In this document: in pieces, positions 43,023 to 51,650 of the stretch
Position numbering within the stretch: the first letter of the stretch is position 1
How the letters are laid out: each line of letters opens with the position of its first letter
Assembly (NCBI RefSeq): GCF_004211955.1
Contig: NZ_RHJI01000015.1
Span: forward strand, 186,001-250,000
Source: Escherichia sp. E1V33
GTDB lineage: Bacteria > Pseudomonadota > Gammaproteobacteria > Enterobacterales > Enterobacteriaceae
Reading direction: 5' to 3'
DNA length: 64,000 nt
Notes under the pieces: model-generated
The model's input: only the letters and a program-made list of their open reading frames with translations
Told to the model about the DNA's origin: nothing
Database searches by the model: none
Program-made: the position numbers and the translations under genes

Positions 43023-44471
43023 TCATTCACCATGCTCATTTTTCTTTAGCTTGCGCATCAAAAGCCACATACGCACTGTTCTGACTTTTAAATCTTTATC
43101 AGAGACAGATTCTTTCACCAGATCGGCATGATGCTGATAACCATTGAAAAAGACGTTCAGTACCACCGCGCTGATAGTCGCCAACATAATGCCGCTATGT
43201 AACAACGGTTGCAGTACCGCCGGTAACTTAGAAAAGAAATCATGAGAAAGCGTCGGGGTCATACCCACGCCAAGGCTAATAGCCACGATATACAGGTTGT
43301 AGCGGTTGGTGGTGTAGTTACAGCGCGACAGAATACGGATCCCCGTCGCCAGCACCATACCGAACATTACCAATCCTGCGCCGCCTAGTACAAATTGCGG
43401 AATGGATGCCACCAGCACCGCCATTTTGGGCACCATCCCAAACAGAATTAATATAATCCCGGAAGAGATACACACCCAGCGACTGTGAACGCGCGTCACG
43501 CTGACCAGGCCAACGTTTTGCGAAAAGGAAGTATGCGGGAAGCTGTTAAACGTGCCGCCGATCATTGTCCCTATGCCATCTACGCGTAACCCGCGAATAA
43601 TGTCTTGTGAAGAAAGTTTTCTACCGACAATTTCCCCCAATGCCAGGAACATCCCCATCGACTCAATAAATACGATGATTAACACTGCGGTCATGGTCAG
43701 AATGGAAACCGGATCGAAAACTGGCGTACCAAACGACATTGGCGTGACAATGGCGAACCACGAAGCATCATTCAGTCCAGACAGATTCACTTCATTCATC
43801 ATCCACGACAGCAAGAAGCCAAATACAATCCCCAGTAATACGGCGACATTGGACATAAATCCTTTGGCGTAACGGGTGATAAGCAAGATGAAAATTAAGA
43901 CGGCGAAGGAAATGGTTAAATAGACCGGATTGCCATATTGTGGATTGCCTTTACCGCCAGCAGCCCAGTCAATGCCTACCTGAATAATACTCAGGCCGAT
44001 AGAGGTAATAACCACACCGGTAACTAACGGCGGGAATAACGGCATTAAGCGACCAATAAGTGGTGCTAATAGCGTGGTGATAAAACCGGCCGCAATGGTT
44101 GCGCCAAAAATCCCCAGCAGACCGATATCCGGGTTCATCCCAATGGCAATCATTGGCGTTACAGCCGCAAAGGTCACCGACATAATCACCGGCAGGCGAA
44201 TCCCCATAAAGCGGCCAATGCCGATACATTGCAATAATGTGACGATACCGCAGCAAAAGAGATCGGAGCTAATCAGCATTGCGATAGCTTCTTTCGAGAG
44301 TCCGAGTCTGTCACCAATCATAAGTGGGACGGCGACTGCGCCTGCGTACATAACAAGGACGTGTTGCAGACCGAGTATGATCAGCTTTCCTGGTGATAAT
44401 ATGCGGTCCACCTCATCCGTTGGGCGGTCTTGCCCTGAAGATGAGGGAATTTGAGAATCTATGGCGCTCAT
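43023..44471 (-). CDS. uacT: Uric acid transporter UacT (NCS2/NAT family)
   Basis: Proton-coupled inner-membrane permease for urate (formerly YgfU). The 482 residues begin MSAIDSQIPSSSGQDRP and hold about 12-14 hydrophobic segments. The NAT signature SQNVGLVSVTRV (near residue 330) and the conserved Glu-containing FIESMGMFLALGE segment are present. I used the downstream ATG over an upstream one because it gives the family length. The neighbouring uacF is divergent, and yqfG follows immediately. Confidence 0.95.
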   Translation of the reverse strand: MSAIDSQIPSSSGQDRPTDEVDRILSPGKLIILGLQHVLVMYAGAVAVPLMIGDRLGLSKEAIAMLISSDLFCCGIVTLLQCIGIGRFMGIRLPVIMSVTFAAVTPMIAIGMNPDIGLLGIFGATIAAGFITTLLAPLIGRLMPLFPPLVTGVVITSIGLSIIQVGIDWAAGGKGNPQYGNPVYLTISFAVLIFILLITRYAKGFMSNVAVLLGIVFGFLLSWMMNEVNLSGLNDASWFAIVTPMSFGTPVFDPVSILTMTAVLIIVFIESMGMFLALGEIVGRKLSSQDIIRGLRVDGIGTMIGGTFNSFPHTSFSQNVGLVSVTRVHSRWVCISSGIILILFGMVPKMAVLVASIPQFVLGGAGLVMFGMVLATGIRILSRCNYTTNRYNLYIVAISLGVGMTPTLSHDFFSKLPAVLQPLLHSGIMLATISAVVLNVFFNGYQHHADLVKESVSDKDLKVRTVRMWLLMRKLKKNEHGE

Positions 44472-44907
44472 CAGTCTTTCTCCTTTCGCTCGCCAGAGTA
44501 AAAAGCAACCGTTTACGTTCACTAAAACTCTTTAATGACATGCTCGTGGGATGCCAGTTTTCACAAGGAGGGGACGTTACAAGATGGAAATGCGGGGGCA
44601 ATCACATAATTGGGATTAAACCGAGAAAATGAGAATAAAAATAGACAATGAAATTATCTTTAATTTTCTCATATTGATATTTCATTAATCATTCTGGCAT
44701 GTCGCACTCTCGTATTTAATACTTTTTATCTGGATGGCACTCTTTTGAACGACGATGTTTAAATATTGAAAGCGGCACAGATTGAGGGTTAATAATTTGA
44801 TATCAGTCACATAATTATAATTAAAACTGGCTCGTTTCCTCATATATGCCCGTTTATTGCATTGCGACATTTGAGAAGACATAACTCATCAAATGAAAGG
44901 GATGCAT
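44472..44907. promoter_or_regulatory. Divergent control region uacT/uacF
   Basis: A 436-bp gap between divergent genes, AT-rich especially at 44620-44860, which must hold promoters for both. I saw no convincing -35/-10 pair. A TGGCAC at 44735 has no correctly spaced GC, so it is not a clear sigma54 site. The uacF ribosome binding site is AAAGGGATGCAT. No gene is visible in the gap. Confidence 0.5.
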
Positions 44908-46827
44908 ATGAACAAGTTTATCGCTGCTGATGCTGCGGAATGTATAGGCTGTCATGCCTGTGAAATTGCCTGTGCGGTGGCCCACAATCAAGAAAACTGG
45001 CCGCAGAGTCACGGTGATTTTCGACCCCGTATCCACGTTGTTGGCAAAGGTCTGGCTGCAAATCCAGTGGCTTGCCATCATTGCAACAATGCCCCCTGCG
45101 TTACGGTTTGCCCGGTAAATGCTCTGACTTTCCAGCCTGATAGCGTACAACTGGATGAACAAAAATGCATTGGTTGTAAAAGATGCGCAATCGCTTGCCC
45201 CTTTGGGGTCATTGAGATGGTCGATGCTATTGCGCAGAAATGTGACCTTTGTAACCAGCGCAGTTCCGGGACGCAGGCCTGTATTGAAGTCTGCCCAACC
45301 CAGGCGTTGCGGCTGATGGATGAGAACGGCTTGCAGCAGATAAAAACGCTGCGACAACGCAGGACGGCGGAGGGAAAAGCATCGGAAAAACCACAATCAT
45401 CTCGTCGCGAGGCATTGCTCCCCATCACTCTGCGCAAAGGGGCTGATAAAGTTGCTGCGAGCGAGCGAAAGACCCACTTTGGCGAAATTTATTGCGGCCT
45501 TGATCAAAAACAGGCGGCGTATGAAAGCGACCGTTGTGTCTATTGCGCCGAAAAAGCCAACTGTAACTGGCATTGCCCGCTGCATAACGCTATCCCTGAT
45601 TACGTCCGCCTGGTGCGGGAAGGGAAGATTATTGAAGCAGCAGAACTCTGCCACCAGACCAGCTCCTTACCGGAAATTTGCGGTAGGGTATGTCCGCAGG
45701 ACAGGCTTTGTGAAGGCGCATGTACTTTAAAAGATCACTCTGGCGCTGTCTCTATCGGTAATCTGGAACGCTATATTACTGATACCGCACTGGCGATGGG
45801 CTGGCGTCCTGGTGTCACCCAGGTTGTTCCTCGCATAGAAAAAGTGGCGGTGATTGGCGCAGGACCCGCGGGACTGGGATGTGCCGACATTCTGGCGAGG
45901 GCGGGTGTACATGTTGATGTGTTTGATCGCCATCCAGAAATTGGCGGTATGCTGACTTTTGGCATTCCTCCGTTCAAGCTCGATAAAATGGTATTAAGCC
46001 AGCGGCGGGAGATATTCACCGCAATGGGAATCGACTTCCATCTCAACTGTGAGGTTGGCCGCGATATCTCTTTCAACGAGTTAACGGCGGAATATGATGC
46101 CGTTTTCCTCGGTGTGGGGACTTACGGCATGATGCGTGCAGATTTGCCGCATGAAGATGCGCCTGGCGTCATTCAGGCGCTACCGTTCCTGACTGCCCAT
46201 ACCCGCCAGCTTATGGGACTGCCGGAGTCTGAAGAGTATCCGCTGACGGATGTTGAAGGTAAACGAGTCGTGGTTTTGGGCGGCGGCGACACGACAATGG
46301 ATTGTTTGCGCACTTCCATCCGCCTGAATGCCGCCAGTGTGACCTGTGCGTATCGCCGTGATGAAGTCAGTATGCCCGGTTCGCGCAAAGAGGTGGTCAA
46401 CGCGCGCGAGGAAGGCGTTGAGTTTCAGTTCAATGTTCAGCCGCAATATATTGCTTGTGATGATGATGGACGTTTAACTGCGGTGGGCCTGATCCGTACC
46501 GCAATGGGCGAGCCGGGACCAGATGGGCGCCGTCGTCCACGTCCGGTCGCAGGTTCAGAGTTTGAGCTGCCCGCCGATGTTCTGATTATGGCCTTTGGTT
46601 TCCAGGCGCATGCCATGCCGTGGTTGCAGGGCAGCGGAATTAAACTCGATAAATGGGGCCTGATTCAAACCGGCGACGTCGGGTATTTACCTACCCAGAC
46701 GCATCTGAAAAAAGTCTTTGCTGGTGGTGATGCAGTTCATGGCGCGGATCTGGTCGTCACTGCAATGGCCGCAGGAAGGCAGGCGGCGCGCGATATGTTA
46801 ACTCTGTTTGATACGAAGGCATCGTGA
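44908..46827 (+). CDS. uacF: Ferredoxin/flavin oxidoreductase UacF (formerly YgfT)
   Basis: A 639-residue fusion. Residues 1-135 carry four Cys-rich [4Fe-4S] motifs ([41 protein letters not shown]). Residues 190-639 match the glutamate synthase small-subunit/NADPH oxidoreductase fold, with Fe-S cysteines at [17 protein letters not shown] motif [13 protein letters not shown] (about 315-327) and [13 protein letters not shown]. coli UacF and its homologue AegA are linked to formate-dependent anaerobic urate breakdown. The start at 44908 gives the K-12 length. Confidence 0.94.
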   Translation: MNKFIAADAAECIGCHACEIACAVAHNQENWPQSHGDFRPRIHVVGKGLAANPVACHHCNNAPCVTVCPVNALTFQPDSVQLDEQKCIGCKRCAIACPFGVIEMVDAIAQKCDLCNQRSSGTQACIEVCPTQALRLMDENGLQQIKTLRQRRTAEGKASEKPQSSRREALLPITLRKGADKVAASERKTHFGEIYCGLDQKQAAYESDRCVYCAEKANCNWHCPLHNAIPDYVRLVREGKIIEAAELCHQTSSLPEICGRVCPQDRLCEGACTLKDHSGAVSIGNLERYITDTALAMGWRPGVTQVVPRIEKVAVIGAGPAGLGCADILARAGVHVDVFDRHPEIGGMLTFGIPPFKLDKMVLSQRREIFTAMGIDFHLNCEVGRDISFNELTAEYDAVFLGVGTYGMMRADLPHEDAPGVIQALPFLTAHTRQLMGLPESEEYPLTDVEGKRVVVLGGGDTTMDCLRTSIRLNAASVTCAYRRDEVSMPGSRKEVVNAREEGVEFQFNVQPQYIACDDDGRLTAVGLIRTAMGEPGPDGRRRPRPVAGSEFELPADVLIMAFGFQAHAMPWLQGSGIKLDKWGLIQTGDVGYLPTQTHLKKVFAGGDAVHGADLVVTAMAAGRQAARDMLTLFDTKAS

Positions 46828-47315
46828 TGAAATCGTTAATTATTGTTAATCCGGTTGACTGTATTGGCTGCCGTACTTGTGAAGTGGCCTGTGTGGTCGC
46901 TCACCCTTCAGAACAGGAGTTGACTGCCGATGTCTTTTTGCCTCGACTGAAGGTACAGCGTTTGGATCGAATTAGCGCGCCGGTGATGTGTCACCAGTGC
47001 GAAAATGCGCCTTGCGTTGGGGCCTGCCCCGTACAGGCGCTGACGATGGGCAAGCAGGTGGTGCAGGCAAATTCTGCCCGTTGTATCGGCTGCCAGAGTT
47101 GCGTCAGTGCGTGTCCGTTTGGGATGATCACCATTCACATATTGCCGGGAAATGTTCGGTCAGAAATCGTGAAATGTGACCTTTGCGAACAGCGGGAAGA
47201 GGGGCCGGCTTGCGTTGCATCTTGCCCGACGCAGGCGTTGCAGTTGTTAACCGAAGGAGAACTCAGGCGGGTCCGCCAGCTGCGTATTGCTGCCAGCGGC
47301 AAGAGTCCTCTCTGA
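46827..47315 (+). CDS. ygfS: 4Fe-4S ferredoxin-type protein YgfS
   Basis: A 162-residue polyferredoxin of the HydN/HycB type, with four Cys motifs ([49 protein letters not shown]). It probably passes electrons to or from UacF or formate dehydrogenase H; the partner is not shown by sequence. Its ATG overlaps the uacF TGA (ATGA overlap), so the two genes are translationally coupled. Confidence 0.92.
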   Translation: MKSLIIVNPVDCIGCRTCEVACVVAHPSEQELTADVFLPRLKVQRLDRISAPVMCHQCENAPCVGACPVQALTMGKQVVQANSARCIGCQSCVSACPFGMITIHILPGNVRSEIVKCDLCEQREEGPACVASCPTQALQLLTEGELRRVRQLRIAASGKSPL

Positions 47316-47320
47316 AAAAA

Positions 47321-47342
47321 CTCCGCGCTGTATGGCGCGGAG
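47321..47342. terminator. Bidirectional terminator between ygfS and ghxQ
   Basis: Eight-base stem CTCCGCGC/GCGCGGAG (47321-47328 and 47335-47342) between convergent genes. Read leftward it is followed by TTTTTTC, giving a strong terminator for the xanQ-guaD-ghxQ operon. Confidence 0.88.
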
Positions 47343-47348
47343 GTTCTT

Positions 47349-48716
47349 CTAGATAGCCCAACCACCCGCGTAAAACGCGACCAGGGCGGCAGTTATGATG
47401 ACAGTACCAATATTGAGTTTGTTCCATTCGCGAGCAAAAACGCGACCCACTACGAGTGTCACAAAGCCCAGCATAATACCGGTGACGATATTACAGGTCA
47501 GGACGATAAAGACAGCGCAAACCAGGCCTGCCATCGCATCAATAAAGTCATTGAAGTCCAGTTTTGAGACGTTACTTAACATCAGCAGACCCACGTACAT
47601 CAGTGCGGGCGCAGTGGCGTAACCGGGGATCAGAAACGATAACGGTGATAAAAACAGAATTAACAGGAACAGTAAGCCAACAATCGTCGCTGTCAGACCT
47701 GTTTTGCCACCAGCGGCGGTTCCTGCCGCAGATTCGATATAGACCGCCGCAGGTGCAGCACCCACCAGCCCAGAAAATATTGAGCTGACGGAATCGCTGG
47801 TCAGGGCTTTACCACCGTTGATTATCTGGTTGTCTTTATCCAGGAGATTCGCCTGGCCGGCTACTGCGCGGATGGTGCCGGTAGCATCAAATACGGCGGT
47901 CATCACCAGTGCCAGTACACTCGGGAGAACGGTTGGCTGGAGTGCACCCATAATGTCGAGGCTGAAAATTAGCGACTTACCATCTTCGCCAGTCAGACTC
48001 GGCATCGCCACCAGACCGTGGTATTTCACCTCAGGATCAAAGAATAAGCCGATTATTGAGATGGCGATAATTACCAGCAAGATCCCACCAGGTACGCGGC
48101 ACTTTTCCAGTCCGAAAATCACCGCTAGTCCCAGCAAGCTCATCATCACAGGGAAAGAGGTAAATGCCCCGAGCGCAACTGGTAAGCCTTCAATCGGGTT
48201 TTTGATAACCATACCAACGCCGTTAGCAGCAATCAGCAGCAGGAACAGACCGATACCGATACCTGTACCGTGGGCTATGCCCATCGGTAAATTGCGCAAG
48301 ATCCAGGTTCGTACTCCGGTCACGGAGATGGCGGTGAAGATGAGGCCCATCAGGAAGACCGCGCCCAGCGCGACAGGAACGCTAATTTGTTGCCCGAGGA
48401 CCAGACTGAATGCGGTAAATGCCGTCAAGGAGATGGCGCAGCCGATCGCCATTGGCAAATTAGCCCACAGCCCCATTAGCAGCGATCCGAAGCCCGCGAC
48501 CAGACAAGTAGCGACAAAGACCGCAGCAGGGGGGAAACCAGCTTTGCCCAGCATACCGGGAACCACGATTACAGAATAAACCATGGCCAGAAAGGTGGTT
48601 AAGCCCGCCAGAACTTCCTGGCGAACGGTACTGCCACGAGCGGTTATTTTAAAATAACTATCCAGCGCGCCCTGTGGCTTTGGTGCGACCGGTGTTTGTA
48701 GGATGTCTCCAGACAT
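47349..48716 (-). CDS. ghxQ: Guanine/hypoxanthine permease GhxQ
   Basis: Proton-driven importer of guanine and hypoxanthine (formerly YgfQ), AzgA-like branch of NCS2. The 455 residues have about 12 hydrophobic segments, with [20 protein letters not shown] near the N-terminus and the conserved region [18 protein letters not shown] (near residue 325). It is last of the leftward xanQ-guaD-ghxQ set, 35 bp after guaD, next to the deaminase whose substrate it brings in. Confidence 0.95.
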   Translation of the reverse strand: MSGDILQTPVAPKPQGALDSYFKITARGSTVRQEVLAGLTTFLAMVYSVIVVPGMLGKAGFPPAAVFVATCLVAGFGSLLMGLWANLPMAIGCAISLTAFTAFSLVLGQQISVPVALGAVFLMGLIFTAISVTGVRTWILRNLPMGIAHGTGIGIGLFLLLIAANGVGMVIKNPIEGLPVALGAFTSFPVMMSLLGLAVIFGLEKCRVPGGILLVIIAISIIGLFFDPEVKYHGLVAMPSLTGEDGKSLIFSLDIMGALQPTVLPSVLALVMTAVFDATGTIRAVAGQANLLDKDNQIINGGKALTSDSVSSIFSGLVGAAPAAVYIESAAGTAAGGKTGLTATIVGLLFLLILFLSPLSFLIPGYATAPALMYVGLLMLSNVSKLDFNDFIDAMAGLVCAVFIVLTCNIVTGIMLGFVTLVVGRVFAREWNKLNIGTVIITAALVAFYAGGWAI

Positions 48717-48751
48717 AATGATGTCCTCACGAGGATATTAAGGTTTTATTA

Positions 48752-50071
48752 TTAGTTGCGTTCGTACACCAGACGACCATCAACGTAGGTGCGGTAGATC
48801 GAACGGTCATCGCCCAACGTCATCATCACGAACAATTTGTCGACTAAAGAAACTGAGTTGTCATAGCGCAGCTGCTGTAGTGGTGTGGCAGTGGGTTCCA
48901 TCACCACAAAATCAGCCTCTTTGCCGGGTAAGAAGTTGCCGATAAGGTCGTCAAGGCCCAGAGATTTCGCGCCACCAAGGGTGGCAAGGTAAAGTGCTTC
49001 ATACGCGGAGAGGCGGTATCCCTGTAACTGCAATACTTTGTAGGCTTCATTCAACGTTTGCAGCATGTTGAAGGTGGTTCCGGCTCCAATGTCAGTTCCC
49101 ATGCCCACTTTGACTTTTTTCTTCCAGGCTTTTTGTAAGTTGAATAGACCACTGCCCAGGTAGAGGTTTGAAGTTGGGCAGAAAGCGATGCTGGATTTGG
49201 TTTCGCTAAGGCGATCCCACTCTTTTTCTTCGAGATGGACGCAGTGAGCAAAGACGCAGTTTTTACCTGTCAGGCCGTACTGATGGTAAACATCCAGATA
49301 ACCATCATGTTCAGGATAGAGTGATTTCACCCAGGCAATTTCATCTTTGTTTTCACAGAGATGGGTATGTACCCACGTGTCTGGATACTCTTCTTTCAGG
49401 CGTTGTGCCATCGCCATCTGTTCAGGTGACGATGTTGGTGCGAAGCGTGGTGTAATGGCATATAACAGACGGCCATTTTTATGCCAGCGTTCGATCAGTT
49501 CTTTGCTTTGGTGATAGCTACTTTCCGCGGTGTCGAGCAGATAATCTGGCGCATTGCGGTCCATCATCACTTTACCGGCAATCATTCGCATATTGATATG
49601 ACTGGCGGCTTCAAACAACGCATCCACAGATTGTGGATGAACCGTACCAAATACCAGTGCCGTAGTCGTACCGTTACGTAAAAGCTGCTTGATGAAGAAC
49701 GCCGACATTTCGCGGGCGTACTCTAAATCCTCATAACGGCGCTCAGTAGGGAAGGTGTGTTTATTCAGCCATTCCAGTAACTGCTCGCCATAGGCACCGA
49801 CCATTTCACTCTGCGGATAATGGATATGCGTATCGACAAAGCCCGGTACAATTAGTTTGCCGCGATAGTCGCGAACGCGAATAGTGTCAGGAATTTGATG
49901 TTTTCCGTCTTCCCATTCGCCAAACCATGCTACTTTCCCCTGTTTAATGAGTAATAAACCATCCTCAATAAATCGTAGCGCAGAAGCGATCTCTTCCGGG
50001 TGATCGACCGTACGGATGACATCAATAAAACTGCCTCGTACTGCTTTTAACGTGTGTTCTCCTGACATCAT
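48752..50071 (-). CDS. guaD: Guanine deaminase
   Basis: Zn amidohydrolase converting guanine to xanthine. The 439 residues start MMSGEHTLKAVRG; an upstream frame reaching into xanQ is not needed. The metal-binding HxH (VDTHIHYPQ, about 80-88), LCENKDE (His about 238) and TDIGAGTTF with the catalytic Asp near 330 are present. It lies between xanQ and ghxQ, so the operon imports xanthine and guanine and turns guanine into xanthine. Confidence 0.97.
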   Translation of the reverse strand: MMSGEHTLKAVRGSFIDVIRTVDHPEEIASALRFIEDGLLLIKQGKVAWFGEWEDGKHQIPDTIRVRDYRGKLIVPGFVDTHIHYPQSEMVGAYGEQLLEWLNKHTFPTERRYEDLEYAREMSAFFIKQLLRNGTTTALVFGTVHPQSVDALFEAASHINMRMIAGKVMMDRNAPDYLLDTAESSYHQSKELIERWHKNGRLLYAITPRFAPTSSPEQMAMAQRLKEEYPDTWVHTHLCENKDEIAWVKSLYPEHDGYLDVYHQYGLTGKNCVFAHCVHLEEKEWDRLSETKSSIAFCPTSNLYLGSGLFNLQKAWKKKVKVGMGTDIGAGTTFNMLQTLNEAYKVLQLQGYRLSAYEALYLATLGGAKSLGLDDLIGNFLPGKEADFVVMEPTATPLQQLRYDNSVSLVDKLFVMMTLGDDRSIYRTYVDGRLVYERN

Positions 50072-50085
50072 TGACTCCTTTACTG

Positions 50086-51486
50086 TTAATCCATTTCTTC
50101 CGCTGAGGTAATACCTAGCAGAACCTTTTCCTGTCGGTAGCCTCCAGGGAGGATGATATTTAATAAAATCGCAGTTAACCCTCCAGCACAAATAGGGTTT
50201 TCAACTAATACATAGATAGAGGCAGGTAATATTTTAAAAATTTCAGGATCGTAGGAAACACCAAGACCCAAACCTAATGAGGTGGCGACAATCAGCGTTT
50301 CACGGCGCTTTAAGCCGTTAGTGATAATGATGCGGATACCGGCAATGGCAATCATAGAAAACATTAACGTCATTGCGCCCCCCAGAACTGCCGAGGGAAT
50401 AGTGGTGAAGAAGCCGCCGATCATCGGAAATAACCCAAGGATAACCAGCATTACCGCGATGGTTCGCCCGATATAACGTGAAGCGACGCCAGTCATCTGT
50501 ATTACGCCATTATTTTGTGCAAAAGTGGTTAATGGTAATGAACCGACTGCGGAGGCGATAACTGAAACCAGGCCATCTGCCAGCACTCCGCCTTTCAGAC
50601 GGGATTGATATTCTTCACCCTGAATAGGGCGGCGGGAAACCATCGCAGTGGCGGTGATATCGCCTACAGCTTCCAGCACGCTAAGTAAGTAAATAGTGCC
50701 GACGACAAGGAACTGATGAAAATTGAAACTAAACCCGTATTTGAAAGGGTGGGGGATAGTAATGAGGGGGAGATTGCGCAAACTGCTGAAGTCTACCATG
50801 CCAAGGCATAATGAAACTGCATAACCCACGCACAAACCAATGGCGATTCCGCCCATACGTAGTAGCGGACTGCGACAACAGTTAAAGCCAATAACCACAA
50901 TCAGCACCAGTAAACCAACGCCAAGATGCTCGTAGCTGCCGAACGTGCCACTGCTCTTGGCGGCAAAACCACCGCCAAAATCAATAATGCCGACTTTAAT
51001 CAGGCTTAAGCCGATCATCAGTACAACAATACCGCTGACAGTGGGAGTAATTACTCTGCGTAAATAAGGAAGAATAAAAGAGGCTCCGACCACCAGAAAG
51101 GCACCAACGAAGGAGACGCCGAGTAGCGATGACATGATTAATTCTTCATGGAAACCGTCACTTTTCATGCTGCTACCCAGTGCAATCATGACTGTCACAA
51201 ATGAAAAATTGACTGACTGAATTGAGAGCAGACCAGAACCGACGATGCCATAACGATTTACCTGCAACCAGGTACCAATGCCAGAAGCGATCATCGCCAT
51301 GGAAACCAGGTAGGCAGTGGTTTCTGCGGAAAGTTGTAAGGCCGCCCCCACAATTAGCGCGGGTGTTACCATTGGGACGAAAATTGCCAATAGATGGGTA
51401 ATGGCACCCACGATAGCCTGATGAAAGGGAGGGCGATCCTCCAGTTCAAATATAAGGTCAGAACCTGCATGATTTATATCAGACAT
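50086..51486 (-). CDS. xanQ: Xanthine:H+ symporter XanQ
   Basis: High-affinity xanthine permease of the NAT/NCS2 family (formerly YgfO). The 466 residues begin MSDINHAGSDL and form about 14 hydrophobic segments. The NAT signature QNNGVIQMTGV (about 324-334) and the key Glu in LEAVGDITATAM (near 270) are present. A longer start is possible but lacks a good ribosome binding site. First gene of xanQ-guaD-ghxQ, after the xdhD terminator. Confidence 0.96.
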   Translation of the reverse strand: MSDINHAGSDLIFELEDRPPFHQAIVGAITHLLAIFVPMVTPALIVGAALQLSAETTAYLVSMAMIASGIGTWLQVNRYGIVGSGLLSIQSVNFSFVTVMIALGSSMKSDGFHEELIMSSLLGVSFVGAFLVVGASFILPYLRRVITPTVSGIVVLMIGLSLIKVGIIDFGGGFAAKSSGTFGSYEHLGVGLLVLIVVIGFNCCRSPLLRMGGIAIGLCVGYAVSLCLGMVDFSSLRNLPLITIPHPFKYGFSFNFHQFLVVGTIYLLSVLEAVGDITATAMVSRRPIQGEEYQSRLKGGVLADGLVSVIASAVGSLPLTTFAQNNGVIQMTGVASRYIGRTIAVMLVILGLFPMIGGFFTTIPSAVLGGAMTLMFSMIAIAGIRIIITNGLKRRETLIVATSLGLGLGVSYDPEIFKILPASIYVLVENPICAGGLTAILLNIILPGGYRQEKVLLGITSAEEMD

Positions 51487-51625
51487 CCCTTCACTCCTTA
51501 TAAAGTAAATTTGATCATCTGAATCAGTAAAATAAATTCCCACGAATTTGGGGCGCAGGACGCCTTGAGAACGGCTTATCTCATTTTCGCAGTCACTATC
51601 TGGTTATCTATAAAACAGAGAATCT

Positions 51626-51641
51626 GGCCGCCGAAGCGGCC
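51626..51641 (-). terminator. Hairpin terminator of the ygfK-ssnA-ygfM-xdhD run
   Basis: Read leftward, GGCCGC-TTCG-GCGGCC, a perfect six-base stem with a stable UUCG loop, ten bases after the xdhD stop. Only a moderate T content follows (AGATTCTCTGTTTT). Confidence 0.75.
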
Positions 51642-51650
51642 ATTAATTAT

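Noticed and set aside
44735-44750. Sigma54 promoter before uacF
   Set aside because: TGGCAC is present, but the bases ten positions after GG are AA, not GC, so the -12 element is missing.
50072-50191. N-terminal extension of guaD into xanQ
   Set aside because: The extra 40 residues are the shifted frame of the xanQ end, with no similarity to deaminases. The ATG at 50071 gives the known length.
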